Positions 36,114 to 49,027 of a DNA stretch of 64,000 bases are shown here, one piece after another. Every line of letters starts with the position of its first letter. The first letter of the stretch is position 1. The DNA is from Hofstenia miamia (taxonomy: Eukaryota; Xenacoelomorpha; Acoela), in the NCBI GenBank assembly GCA_004352715.1, contig SCFE01000003.1:3146259-3210258 (forward strand), in the 5' to 3' direction. Made by a program: the position numbers and the translations under genes. The notes below the pieces were generated by a model, which was not told the DNA's origin, did not search any database, and saw only the letters and a program-made list of their open reading frames with translations.

Positions 36114-38299
36114 TCTAAAAAAGTAGGTATATTTGAAATGTAGGTATTTTGGTCATCTTAATTAATAATCTATTTTAAGTAAAAATCCTACCTGCAATTA
36201 GTAGCCTCACTGTATTGCATTAAACTGTAAGATAAACAACTAATTTTTTAAATAGGTGGAGAATGGACATTTCAAATAGATTCATTTGAATATTCCTAAA
36301 TTTTAATACTAGTTTATTAATAGAATAATATATTCTAATTTTCTGGAACTTGTAACAAATAAGTTGAGATGACCAGAAAAGTTGTAGAAAAAAATATTTG
36401 CAGAGGAGGCATAGATGAAATAGGGCATGGGCATCAGACTTGGAAATGAGTAGCCCCATGAGCCGGGTCGGGTCAAAAACTACCCAAAACCGAGTTGGCA
36501 ATTAGCCGTGTCGGTTCAACAAACCTTCTCGGCGGGTAAGGCCAAGACTCAAGATTCAGGATGTATATTCATTGAAATTGGAGGCATGCATGTTAGTTTA
36601 AATGATGAGATCCTACGTTAACTATATGTTAGTTGGATTTGTTATTATGCTATTAAATATCATACAAAATAGATGTTTATGGACATTAAAATCACGTTTT
36701 TAATAAAGACTTTTTTGAATATTATAAGTTCGAGTCGAGTCAGAAGTTGCTTTAAATTTATATTTAAGTCAGTACAATGTCAAAATTTATTAGTTTTTAG
36801 TAAAAAATGATTCGTTTTATCATAAGCAATTCAAGAAAAGTTAAATATTAAGTAAAAAATATCACATTTATTATATAGAAAATGCATTGCAATTTTTTTA
36901 ATGTTAGTCCCCTGCAGTCATAAATCGTAATACATCCTGAACCTACTGCCCATTACGCCTGACATGTAGCAGAAAATAGAAAATTGCAATTGTGTTGGAA
37001 TTGCATGCAAAATATACTTTCTTGAAAATTTTTCAAAAACATGTAGTTTCTAACAAAGTTTGTTTAAAATTTAAAAGTCACTATTAGACTAATCGAAACA
37101 TTATTTGGATATTAAATTAGCTTGTTGCAATTGTTTTAAAGCGAAAATTACACCCTAGTCTAAAAGGGATTCACATTACAATAAATGCAATCTAGGATTT
37201 AGGTAAGCCATTCATACTTATACAAGAAGTTCATCTATCAGATAATGTATTGGATTTAAAATTAGCAATATAAAACATATCAATATTAGTAAGCTATTCT
37301 GTTGATTTGATCATTCCTTCTGCATATCGTTTTATTACTGTATTTTATATGTTTAATACGGTACATACAATCCCAAACACTAAATTGTAAGAATAAATTT
37401 TAAATACCAAGTTGAATTTTTTGAAGTAATCCCCTATGAGTCAAAAAGCCTATTTATTTGTTTCCATAACCCTTGCAATTAAAATATGCTCGCCACACTA
37501 GAATAAACTCATCTTATTGATAAATTAAAATGCATGCATGTAGCTTTCCAGTATTAGCAATATTGTTGCGAAAAATCCACACAATCCATTCTGTACTGAT
37601 TATCAACAGTTCCTAGAGATAATTTTGTAATGTTTTAGCAATTCCAAACTTAACTATTTATAGCTTGATTTGAATAAATCATTAGATTTTCAATTTGATT
37701 AGAGTAAGAATGCCCAGGTGAAGTATTGTTGAACATTTCGTTGAACAGATAGATCTCCAATATGAAATTAAACACCTAATTTTTTGATATTGATGTTTGT
37801 CAATTTTCTTTGTAGCTGTTCCATTTCGGTTTCTGATCCTAAAGCTGTTGGTCGACTTAAAATGCTTTTCAACACAGCTGTTTAATAATTGTCGCTATGT
37901 TCAATTGCTGACAAGGTAGTGATATGATTCCATCATGTTCGAAGGAAAGGCTACACTAAGTAAGAACAAATCGTGTAAAGAAATGCTCGTTGTAACTCAA
38001 TCTTATGATTGAAAAATGGTTAAAATTAAATTCGGTTTTTTCTTTTGAACTAAAAGCTGTTATCGTGCATTCAATCTTAAAAACACAAACTCCAGATAGT
38101 GCAGTCAAGCAAAAATGTCTAATCATTAATCAGATAGTTTGTTTTCATTGGAATAAAGCAAATTAGCTTAAAAAATAAAAGCGAAAACAGCGCTGAATTA
38201 AAAATTTAAACAATTCCCTGTTTCCAGGAAATATATCTACTAAAAATCAGCATGTAACAAGCTACAAGAAAATCTAATCTACAGTGCATTATAAATTGT
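36114..38299. other. spacer between TSFM and EEF2K, no gene seen
   Basis: About 2.2 kb of AT-rich DNA holding the 5' flank of TSFM and the 3' flank of EEF2K. There is a small GC-richer patch with GGGTCGGGT near 36465. I found no coding sequence. Confidence 0.45.
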
Positions 38300-39077
38300 T
38301 TATTCTTCAATAAGAGCCCAGGCCTCCTCAGCCAAAGTGAAGTATTTTGCAGCAGCTTGACCTTTAAAAGAAGCCATTGCAAGATCAGCAGCCTCACTGA
38401 AGAGATCTCCCGCAAAAGAAGGATCAGGATCAAGACCATAACCTCCTTTAAGATACATTTCACCTTGCCGACCAATAAGCCTGTAAGTTGGATCGTCTAA
38501 GCAAGCTGAATAATCATTTGAAATGTCTGAATTCTGCGCTAATTCCACAGCACGGGCATAGAGATCAACAGATCGCAGCCAATCGCGTCTGCGCACTGTG
38601 CCGAGATTGTAGCCTGAATCAAACGCTTTTGCCATAAATATCACAGCATCTCTGTCATTGCGACTTGCGCATTTCTCCATATAAATAATGCCCTTGTTGA
38701 TATTTTCTTCTGTATTAGGAACCTGAGCTGATTGCAATACATCATTATCCAATTGAAGGTGGATTTGTGCGAGAGCTTTCATAGCTTCGAGGTAGCCCAA
38801 ATCTGCGCCAACTTCCAAGTGAAAGAGAGCAGACTCCATATCGATTGATTCATTTTCTCCAGAAAATCGGCCCAACTCATAGTACCGAGCAAATTCCAAA
38901 TGCACACGTCCAAGAACCTCATTTGCATGACCATCGAAAGTGAATTGAGCAACACACGACGGTCTTCGAATGAACTCACGCGTATCAGGTTCAGAACATT
39001 CCGAATCATGATGGGAGCGACGAGGAAAGGAACCAGGCGAAAAGTCAATGTCAGAAGATTCGGAATCATGATGAGCT
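38300..39077 (-). CDS. EEF2K: EEF2K terminal exon: linker end and Sel1-like repeats
   Basis: The acceptor tgtattcatttag ends at 39078. The first base completes an Arg codon split with the previous exon. It encodes a Ser/Asp-rich stretch, RRPSC, and the helical Sel1-like region that recruits eEF2 (ARYYELGRF, AKAFDSGYNLG, YLKGGYGLDPDP, AAAKYFTLAEEAWALIEE). The stop TAA at 38302-38300 lies inside an AATAAA hexamer (38304-38299). Confidence 0.95.
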
Positions 39078-42000
39078 CTAAATGAATACAACATTAATTA
39101 GAATAGCTTGCAAATACACATCGGTTGACAATGTGAGTATAATAAATAAACGGGTGGATGAATAGAAATTTACCTTCTTAAAACCTTCACTCTAAATTAA
39201 CTATTTATTTCACTGTACTGGTAAATTAATAAGTGAGATAGTGAGAAAGAGATTGTTACCACAAATAAATATTCTAGAATGTCATATTTTAAAATTTCAT
39301 TCGACGAAGAGTAGCTATCTCCGCGATGCAGTGATATAAACTTGAAAGCAGGGTGATGCGGACATGTCTTAACATAGAATTACTCTTAAAATAGACAGTT
39401 ATTTGCACAAGATTCACTTTAGGTGTATGCTACAACAGTTGTGGCCAATAATAGTGCCGCATTAGTTAGTAAACCGAAATAAGCTGCTCCGCTTCTTGTC
39501 TAAAGACTAGTGTATTTTCACAACATTTATTTTTCCAATATAACCTCCAAGAATCCTAATGGAAACTATTCAAGTGAATATCAAACCATTTCACTTTCAA
39601 CATACACGTTCTCAAACCCCACCTCTTTGAAAATCGCACTTCGCAACTAATGCAGGATTTCCATATTTGATTTGGATAATACTTCCAGTCGTCTTAGCTC
39701 ATAGATATAATCAGTACCATTTTAGAACACTTATTGAAGATGACTTACATAAGTCTAATCAGTGTATTCGTGTAGTCAACCTTAGAATTTATCGGCGTTC
39801 GTCATTTTCACAAACTTCCAGGACTAGATATAGATACACGATTTTGAATAAGTTTTGTACTGCAAGTAAATTCTGGACTAACGCAAATAAATCGTTTACT
39901 GTTGTTTACATTTCACACGAGTGCTTTTAAGCACCAAGTAATAACACACTATTAAAATGTAGGGGCCAATTTTTTTCGATTATGTGAAAGAAAATACATT
40001 GACTGGGCATGTATGCAGTTATTATATATCACGAACCTTAGTTAAGCAATTATTACATTATTACTAAATCACAAGAACCCACTTAAAATGGATTAATCAG
40101 TCTCTCCCAGTCTATAAGACAATGAAGTAGGGGATAGCGAAGTTTCCTGACATTTTAAGATCTCTTTAAATTACTAACAAAAATCACGCCCTAGTAATCA
40201 ATAGAAGTAAAAAGGCAAATAAGTCTGATAAAGATACTCAATGTTTAAGCAGAGAGATCGGAAACGTGTATGTTTAATTTGGCGACATTGCACACTTAAT
40301 CAACTCCTCTGTTTACACTATTATCGTAGACTGCATAAGGTCATATTGAGTTTACGCACAACAAATGCTTAGTGGTAGCGGCAAGGGATTCACCAACCGA
40401 TTAATGTTTGCCAAAATATTTCACGTGATCAACATTGAAGTAGTATCAAGTAACACACCAAGCGGTGTAACCCTTAAAGCCAATATACAAAACATTTCAA
40501 ATTCCCTTTACCAAATTATAACAGCATAATATAAGAATCCAATAAGAACATTCGTAAAGAAAAATACTAAAATGAGACTATTTCCAAAGCTTAACCTATC
40601 TCGGCAGAGGTGGTTGGAGGGTGCTTCCTCAGCAACCCCTTTGAGAAATAATGTCATATTTTTAATTTAAAAGATTTGGCAGTCATTTTTTACTTTTCCT
40701 AACATTTAATTAGCAAGAGAAATCTCTAAAAATAAGAATCATACATTTAATATTTGCTAGGTATACACATTAGTCTAATAAAGTTAGTATTTTTATGTGT
40801 TCAGTTTATCATTGGCCACCACCCTGGAAAATATTTGCGTTGTTGTGGTCATGGAACACTTATTGTGCCATCTACATGTAAGCAGCAGAATGTCAAAGTT
40901 TTTGCTCTCTTATGATTTAGTAATATGTGAGCTATAGTGCTGGCAAGTTTCGCTACTCGGTGATGAATAGAATTGATTTGATGAGGGAGCTGTTGGAAAT
41001 AGGGTTAAGTTTTTCCATTTGAGAGTCAGGATGGGATTTGCTTTAACATACAGCAAACTAACATTTATAAATTAAATCCAGCTATTTCCATCATTGCAAC
41101 TAATTTTGTTTGGCCACTGGTGTGCTATGTAGCCTATTCTTTTTAAAATAGCAGATAAATTAATTTTGGCTTCTGAATCGAAAACTATTTCAATGCTTTT
41201 CACAATAGTTCGTGAACAATACAATACAATAATATCATTTGCAATTCATAAATATAATGCAATAGAATTTCAACTTCAAGTGATTAAATATTAACACGTA
41301 TTTTTGGATGAGTACATGCAGCGCTTATAAGATGAATTTCAGTTATAACTAGAAATTTATTAAATAAAATTTAACCCAATAAATATAAACGAACGCAGTA
41401 CTTTCTCAAGTCTGAGAATTCTTTTAAGCGAAATGCAAAACGTGCATTGGAAGCAAAAAGCAATCGACATCAACTTCACTCTTTTCTGAATATAGGAACA
41501 TGAGTTTAGAACGCAAAGCATATCACGAAAAATGTAGGCGTCCATTTACTCTACTACGCAATAGCAATACAATTTCCATGCAAAAAATACTTCATTCACA
41601 CGAATATCAATATTTATGGTATTCCATTTGAATTTTGCGGGGAAGAACGATTCGCATCATTTATAATTAGGAAAACTATGGACGACTTGACTTTCCAGAA
41701 CAGTTCTATGTTAAATTTAATTATTTATATTTACATCAAAGTTTCTAAATGTATGGCACATGCAATAGATTGTGTTTACCGTTTGGGAATATTAGTTCGA
41801 AAGAACGCGTTTTCTGCACAGTGCTCTGAACTACTGGGGGGACTGGTGGGCTCATCGCTTGTAAATGACGTAGAACGAGATCTCACAATTGTGCAAGAAG
41901 GTAGCTTTGGACGGCTTAAACGAGAGCCCAATTCACGAGGGCTTAAGTCAAAAACGGAAAGACCAAGCAATCGGCAAACTGGATTGCACTCGTGCGAATG

Positions 42001-42187
42001 AAAAAACAATGCCATGCCTTTTGCGCCAAGATTACCATCTCCGTAGTCTAGGCCATCTGAAGTATGAATTTGGGGATCTGTATACAAATCTCCTACGCCC
42101 TAAAATGCATTCGTTAACTAATAATATAGTAATTTTTTGTAAACACCCGATCCAAACGTTCACACTAGACTACAAATGTAGCGTGCA

Positions 42188-42225
<38 letters not shown>

Positions 42226-42381
42226 CTATAAAATAGTGGAAAGATCTCAAATGNNNNNNNNNNNNNNNNNNNNNNNNNNNNNNNNNNNNNNNNNNNNNNN
42301 NNNNNNNNNNNNNNNNNNNNNNNNNNNNNNNNNNNNNNNNNNNNNNNNNNNNNNNNNNNNNNNNNNNNNNNNNNAAATAAG

Positions 42382-42423
<42 letters not shown>

Positions 42424-45400
42424 CTATAAAATAGTGGAAAGATCTCAAATGTAAAATAAAAACAGAATCGTTACAAAATATGTACAGTTTATCAGAGTGG
42501 TAATTACGCCTGCTCATTGACACTGATCATGTGATAGATTGAAAAATTGCCAATAAATCACATGATTGATCATTACCAAACCGTCGCAATCGTTGATTCA
42601 CCAAAAACAATGGCTACAATGTGTAGCTGATTGCTTATTTATTTACAGTTAAAGAAAAAAATTGTAATAGGATATATGATAAACAATTTTCAGCACAATT
42701 AACATTTTTATATGTAAGGCAGAGAATCTTTAAGCCTTGTAGGAGTCAATTTTGACTCATATATATGCTGCTTTAATAATCACTCCTATTTTCACATCTA
42801 TTCGAAACCTCACTGTGACGAAGGTATTAACTAATACAGCTTCTTTAGATAGGCTTTACTTAAATAATGGAATCTGGAACATGTGCTCCGATATGCTTTA
42901 AATTTCGGATTCCAAAATAGAGTAAATGCTCTCGTAAATTGCAATCTTCAAAATGATCCTCGTTAGATGTAATCTCTCGATAAATCAGTAATGCATTGTT
43001 CACACTTTCGATATGCCAAATGAATCTTCAATGAATAATTATTTCACACCTTAAGAATTACATAGACAGTAACGAGATCTTCACATCGATAGTTGAGAAA
43101 CATTAATATTCAAGTTATTTAACTATGGACAAAAGTTTTATGTCCACATGTGTTAATAGTGACAGAATTGCCAAAGGTCATGTATCTCCTCTCATCTATG
43201 TTCTATGGTAATTATGCCATAGTCTTGAGAAAACATCCCATTGGTCTCCCCCGAGCGACATGATACGAGGTGCATTCAGAAAGTTCTTATCAGTGGTACA
43301 CCCAAGCTTTACAACCAGCCACTATACTGGATAATATGATAAGAAGTCATTGCCTATTTACTATGCCTTCTCAAGTGTTGGGAAGCACATTGGACAAGTT
43401 GTTCTTGTTCTTCTGAAAAAAGATGTGGAACCCACTTGGAAAGCATTTTATACTTTCTTAGTGCCTACTGACACACCAGCATCTTCTACAAGTTCTTCAA
43501 TATGTCTGACGACGGTCTCTGTTCAACCTTCTTCACCATGTGGCCTGCCGCTGCGGCAGTAATCTCTGACGCTTGTGCGGCACTCTTCAAAAAGTCGAAA
43601 CCTCTTGCGCAAAGTTGGTTCAGAAGGAGCAACATCATCAAAACTTTCTAAAAACTGAAACTTCATGATAGTGCGAAAATCATATTTTGTAAACGACTCT
43701 ATCATGGCCATGACAATCAAACAGTAATTTATAAAATTGAAATTTAGTTCTACACACATCGCAGTGAATAGATATTATATCAAGTCATATTATCGGTCAA
43801 TTAATGTTTACATAATCAATTTAATAACGTAATTTACATAACGATATAAAAGCAATGCAACGGAAAGAACTTTCTCGTATATACATCATGATATTTATGA
43901 TAATGTGCTCATGATATATTTGAATCGCTAATATAGTACAATATTTAGTCCCGTTCATCAGTCATTATTCATGTTACTATAGATCCTAGACCAAGTATGT
44001 GGTTCGTCATGGAAATTATTATCACATTTTCAAATGAAAGCCGGCGAATAAACTCGATTCCCTAAGATAACATGAAATAAAATTCACGTAACGCTTTTTT
44101 GCGATACATTCGAATAACAACATGCAGTAGAAGGTCACCAAATGTTTGGGAAATTAATCGTTTAATGGAGAAGAAACCGTGGGCTGATCCGCAAATTTGC
44201 AGTAACAATATTGCCAATTGAAATTGTTTATAAACAAATCTAACTAAACTTATAATGTCTGAAATTATATTTATTAGAGTGCAGTAAACACAGCAGTGTA
44301 CACTTGAAAAGCTGTAAGGCTATTCTTTTCTATCGCATTCAATAACTCGGTCTTTATAAAGAAACTCATCAGGAAATTATAGTAACTTAGTAAGATGATT
44401 TGAATTAATTTCAAAAATACATTAACGTAAAAAATATAATAAACCTGTATATCAACAACAATAAGTTCATGTCCAGATTGTTCAAACGTAAAATGACTGA
44501 AAGCGTGGGGCGTTGCGCGGGAAATACGATCTTCGACAAAACCGCTGTTGGAGTTGTACTTCATATAGTTTCCTTCAATGAAATGCTCCAAGTGGTAGCA
44601 TTGCCCGTCTACTTCGATTACATACATCTGAAAGATATCGATCTTCTTTGGAGGGTTTGCACGATTAAATCGCTCACCCCATAATTTAGCATCAGCCTAA
44701 TACAACGTAATTATTATAAGGAAATTAGAACGTTATAATATTTCTAATATGAAATTGACACATTGACTTATTGGCTTGTTTCTAACTCAAGCTTAAGTTT
44801 GATTGGGTATCTGAGGTCTGAGTTAACCCGCTTAAAATCCTGGTAGACGTTCCAAATTTATGCTAGTCTTCAGCAAAGAGAAATTTGGACACTTTGGTCA
44901 AGTCGAAAAACATCACGTTTCAATGGTTGAGGGCTGAGTTTGACTATAAAATGATATATTTTAATAATACACATGTAAACAAGTAAAGGTTATCATTATA
45001 TAATTTATAAAAGTATACATGATATACATAAAAATTGATTAGTGAAACATCTTTCATTAAATAATGGACTAAAGTTACGATTTCAGAAAACATTGTTATT
45101 AATTAACAAAAAAGTTTCTATGTATTTGCCGATGAAAAACAACTCAAATGCAAAGTGAAATATTTTGATATTATACAATACATGTCGATTTAACGCCCGC
45201 AGAATCCCTTGGTATTTGAATTGATTCAGACACAACTAGAAGTATCTCCCCACAATGTCCGGGTATCAAACTAGTTAAAAATATAGCCGCTTCCAAGCGA
45301 CAAAAAAAATTCAAACCCTTATTATTTACTTTAAAAATCCTAATTAATAATATACTCAACTGAATTTCTGTTTTTGCGTCATTCGATTTAACGTCATATT

Positions 45401-45945
45401 TGATTTATCAGAAATTACCGACCAAAAGTTAAATCAAGAACGTACTGTATATCGAATTAATGCATCAAATCGATTTTATAATATTCGTGTATCAGTAATA
45501 ATACATGTACATGATAAGCATTACCATCTAAGGTTAAATAAGTACTAACATAATAATAAGAATCACTACCAACTGTATTGAAATTTACCCAATGATTTGG
45601 TTTAAACACTACCTGTAAGCGAACATCTTCGTAATAAATTGATGTAGGCACACCAGACTCAATGTACTTTTTAGCCATATAATTCGAAGCCTGATGCCAA
45701 TCTTCTGTGTGGATTGTGGAAAGCTTCTTCAAACGAAAGCATTGACGCATGGCCCCCCGAGCAAACTCTTTCGTCTCCATTTTCACCAGAACAGTATCGG
45801 TAGTCCATTTGGTTTTTACGGCAGAATAGCGATGGCGGAGAGCAATCTTTGTTTCAGTTTTTTCGATATCAAAATCTTTCCATGGATCTTCACGAAGTTT
45901 GGCTTTGGCCAATGCAGCCTTTATATGAAGTTTTAATTGCGAGGT
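38300..45945 (-). CDS. EEF2K: eukaryotic elongation factor 2 kinase, four core exons
   Basis: This is the cytosolic Ca2+/calmodulin-regulated alpha-kinase that phosphorylates eEF2 and slows translation elongation. The exons 45945-45613, 44696-44445, 42099-41780 and 39077-38300 join in frame to 560 residues. The order is: a degenerate calmodulin-targeting segment (LHIKAALAKAK) before DPWKDF; the alpha-kinase ATP loop (FARGAMRQCF) and NYMAKKYIE lysine; KLWGERFNRANPPKK; HFIEGNYMKYNSNSGF; the catalytic DIQGVGDLYTDPQIHT; the GDGNLG loop; zinc ligands in HSHECNPVC. A Ser/Thr-rich linker includes CTIVR, aligning with the activating Thr348 region of human, and RRPSC, aligning with the PKA site Ser500. 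Sel1-like repeats follow, ending EEAWALIEE like the human C-terminus. The linker is shorter than in human (725 residues in total). Confidence 0.95.
39078..41779 (-). other. EEF2K intron (2.7 kb)
   Basis: Bounded by the donor at 41779 and acceptor at 39078, with matching phase. I see nothing coding inside. The open frames near 39667-39930 and 41360-41545 have no recognisable content. Confidence 0.8.
41780..42099 (-). CDS. EEF2K: EEF2K exon: catalytic loop, zinc site and linker
   Basis: The acceptor gcattttag ends at 42100. It reads GVGDLYTDPQIHT, then GDGNLGAKGMALFF and HSHECNPVC, then LSPREL and a Ser/Thr-rich linker containing CTIVRSRSTSF. It ends in phase 2 at AAACG|GTAAAC (GT at 41779-41778). 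Confidence 0.93.
42185..42425. repeat. TA microsatellites flanking an N gap, with duplicated 33-bp flank
   Basis: TA runs at about 42190-42220 and 42386-42418 each precede an identical 33-base stretch (42221-42253 and 42419-42451). The 121-N gap 42254-42374 follows the first. This looks like a collapsed or unmerged microsatellite locus inside an EEF2K intron. Confidence 0.85.
43266..43877 (-). pseudogene. mariner-like transposon remnant inside an EEF2K intron
   Basis: The 612-bp segment is flanked by TA (43264-43265 and 43878-43879). The left end is CGAGGTGCATTCAGAAAGTT. The reversed right end is CGAGAAAGTTC, a shortened version. On the minus strand the translation gives a mariner N-terminal helix-turn-helix (LRKRFRLFEECRTSV, then SGRPHGEEG). 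After a stop come a V-V-R-H-I-E-E-L segment and a WVPHLFSEEQ segment, as in mariner transposases. The DD34D catalytic domain is missing. The insertion is antisense or sense to nothing but its host intron. Confidence 0.75.
44445..44696 (-). CDS. EEF2K: EEF2K exon: alpha-kinase core
   Basis: The acceptor gttgtattag ends at 44697. The 84 codons start ADAKLWGERF and end LIVVDIQ at donor CAG|GTTTAT (GT at 44444-44443). Both ends are phase 0. It carries HFIEGNYMKYNSNSGF and HAFSHFTFEQSGHELIVVD, near-identical to the family. Confidence 0.93.
45613..45945 (-). CDS. EEF2K: EEF2K exon: N-lobe of alpha-kinase
   Basis: It starts after acceptor ttcagtttag (AG at 45947-45946) and encodes 111 residues from TSQLKL to EDVRLQ. 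It ends in phase 0 at CAG|GTAGTG (GT at 45612-45611). An acceptor at 45919 (ataaag) is a weaker alternative start. The residue aligning with the calmodulin-anchoring Trp85 of human is Ile here (LHIKAAL). Intron to the next exon: 916 bp. Confidence 0.85.
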
Positions 45946-48886
45946 CTAAACTGAACAAGTAATCTAAAGCTAAGTGTAAAATATAAATTAGCAATTCGAA
46001 GCAAAGTAAATTAAAAACCTGAAAAAGTAACATCGAACTAAAACATGAAAAAGATATTGTATATGGAATGTAAGATAAGAATATACAAATCAATAACCAA
46101 TACTGATAAGCATTTTATTAACAAACAAGTTAACAATTGACAAAGTTTTTACACAATGAATTCATTCATTTTTAACACATAAACACAAATCCGACAATTG
46201 AAAAAACTGTCCTCATGATAAGAATTTTAGCAATATTAATCAAAGATTTAGAATAACTTAATGCAGATGCATCAAAAGTCATTATAGGAAATGCACTTAG
46301 TGAATGAAACAACTTCATTAATTGTACTATTTACTATAAGGGTGTTAAAATTAAGATCTGAACTGCGAGTGCAGAATATAATCATTATTAGTGTTTCTGT
46401 AAAAACAACAAAACTAGCAAATTTATTTATTTATTACAGTAGATTTATTTTTTATTGTTTTGATAAAAATGAAATTTCCTAATCCTTATTTACAGTACGA
46501 AAAATACACGAAATAATCCCTCAGCGAAAACACACGTACATACTCGAATTTTTTTTACACATACAAAATATACGAAAAAATAGCTAATATAAATTTGAAT
46601 ATTGGGAGAAACCAAATTCTATTTATGTTGCTGATCCCCTTAAGCATTGTTGTGCTCTTTTAAATATCAAGAATATTTTCCAAAAAGGCCTTCATGTTCT
46701 CTGCGGAAATTGATTGATAGGACCGAAGGAATGGTTGTATTGTATAATAGGGTTGTACTCTCGAAATTTTGCAGTGTTTAGCATCTCAGGATTACATGTA
46801 AAGTACCATTCAAGAGAGTAAACCATTATAGGTATAGAGGTCGCCCATTAAGTAACTACTTTTTAATTAAATTCCACAACATTCTTAAACCAAAAGAAGA
46901 AAAATGATAGCAGCATTCTATATTTAGTCATACGTCAATATAAATAGCTGCATCCAAATACATTTTAGTTTTTCTTAAAAGGTGTTGAAAATCTATTTAA
47001 AGCACCGTTCAAAACTGGAAATATAGCATGATTATTACCTGAACACGAAATTTCAGGAAAAAACATAAAACAATAAATATATTGGTTGAAAATTTCAAAA
47101 AATTCTTGGATTTATAACAAAAAATTCCTCGAATTGAATGCCAATAAAAATTCCAAAGCTAACCAAATTCGCAATTCAGTAACTACGAACGCTATTGTCG
47201 GTTTACTCAAGCAATGTGATTCGAGGAAACTTGATTTTATTGGATAAAAGTACGATGGTTCATTCATACTACAAGTGCAATACTGTTTCAGATTATGAAT
47301 TTTTTATAATAAAACTTTGTTGAAAATGAAATTAGTCTGTTTACGACGTTGCCTGAAATGTAAGCTCATTGAGAGTAGTCTAACGCGATTCAAGATTTTA
47401 TAGCCATTATGTTGCCGAAACAATTATAAAATATTGCAATTGTTATGTAAAAAACAATAAAAAATCACAATTTTAATAGAATCTATACTAGCATTTAATT
47501 CATTTGACGTAGGCCTCAATTATTGCCCGCAAAAGTAACAGAATTCAGTTTCCTAATCTTTTTTGTTGCTGCTTTAAAAATGATATATTGAAAATGATTG
47601 CGTAGTAATATTTTGATTTAATATAATCATTTGAAGTTTTGTGCAATTTATGAAACCACAAATACATGATATACGAAATCACACAAAAACATATGAAATA
47701 CAAAAAAGTCAGTCCACGTCAATTGCCTGCCTGTTTTTAATGAAAATTCATTCTCAGTAAATGAATGGCAATCAACACTAATAATTAGGGCAAGTCACTA
47801 TTAACTTAAAAACGGCAAAAATTGACGCAAAGTTTGAAAAAAATTGACTTTATTCTGAATATGCGAATTATACAGGTTCTAGTGTACATTGTATTTAAGC
47901 ATTAAATAGAAAAAAACGTCTTCTGGCAAAAAAATTGTTCTGGATATAAAAACATCTTTCCACAGGCACAGTTGGTGATTGAAATTGACGAATTAGACAA
48001 TATGTAGGAGAAATGACTTCATTGCCAAATTGAATAATATTAGAAATACAGCAGTTTGAATATGCTTCTCCAGATAAGCGCTAATAATACAGTGGTCTTC
48101 CTTTAAGCAAATTAATATCACTCGGGCATCATATATTCTGTAACTAGTTCATTCATTTTCTTTATAAGCTACTCCAAGAATTTTTATTCTCGTTTGATAG
48201 CTAACAGCTGCATTTCTAGGTTAGAAGCATGGAACGCTTTTTTAGCTTTTTTGACAATAATACCATCATCGTTATTTCTTTCCAGTGTATTTTACAATTA
48301 TTGCCTAGTTCAGGGAAAATATTCCCTACTTTTATAAAATTGACAAATTGACCAAACATCTTAAAAATTGACTTTTTTTATTTTATAAATTTTTCATTAA
48401 TGATTCATCTCACAAAGATTGACATTATTGTAATATTAATAATACATTGTATTACTTTACATGCATAATATCACTACGGTATAGCTACATTAACTATAAG
48501 TCCAAAATAATATCGACAGCAATTTGCAGCACAATGATAACATGGTATATAAAGTTTCAAGCCTGCTTCATGTTTAACAAAATTCTTTACATTTTCGCAA
48601 TATTTGGTGAGTTAAAATGGCACGTAATGATTTAATAATTTATTAAAACATTTTGACAAATATAACATTTGAAGTGCTATTGAACAGCGTTTAGCAGCTG
48701 TTTGAATTGAATTATTTCGAAAACGTGTAAATGCTAAATTTTAGTTTACACATGAAATTAATACTTTCTAATTTCAAAATTGAAATAACTCAGATTTTCA
48801 TTGAATGAAATTAAATGTGATAACCACAACTATCAGCATACTCCTACATTCGAATAAATATGAATAATAAGCAAAGTACAACGCAC
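45946..48886 (-). other. upstream region or first intron of EEF2K
   Basis: AT-rich with no recognised coding exon. If the exon at 48943-48887 belongs to EEF2K, this is a 2.94-kb intron. I could not find an equivalent of the N-terminal segment present in vertebrate EEF2K. Confidence 0.4.
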
Positions 48887-48943
48887 CTTTTGCAATTTCG
48901 TAGAAAGCTGTTTAGGGACATCAATTGGTTGGGCGGTATCCAT
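48887..48943 (-). CDS. candidate first coding exon (possibly EEF2K)
   Basis: An ATG at 48943 opens 19 codons (MDTAQPIDVPKQLSTKLQK) and ends at a donor AAAG|GTGCGT (GT at 48886-48885) in phase 0. The first core EEF2K exon at 45945 also begins in phase 0, so the two would join in frame. There is no sequence similarity to vouch for it. The link rests on phase, strand and position, and on the promoter-like motifs just upstream. It could instead start a different gene. Confidence 0.35.
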
Positions 48944-49027
48944 TAGGGGTGTGAATTAATTACGACAACATGTAACGTCCAAAAATCATTTTCAAAATGA
49001 ACAGGTAATTGGTAGTAATGTAGAGAG

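Noticed and set aside
38206-39085. Other frames over the EEF2K terminal exon, on both strands
   Set aside because: They are shadows of the exon, whose own frame matches EEF2K to the last residue.
42165-42523. Frames spanning the 42.3-kb gap
   Set aside because: They consist of N and TA repeats.
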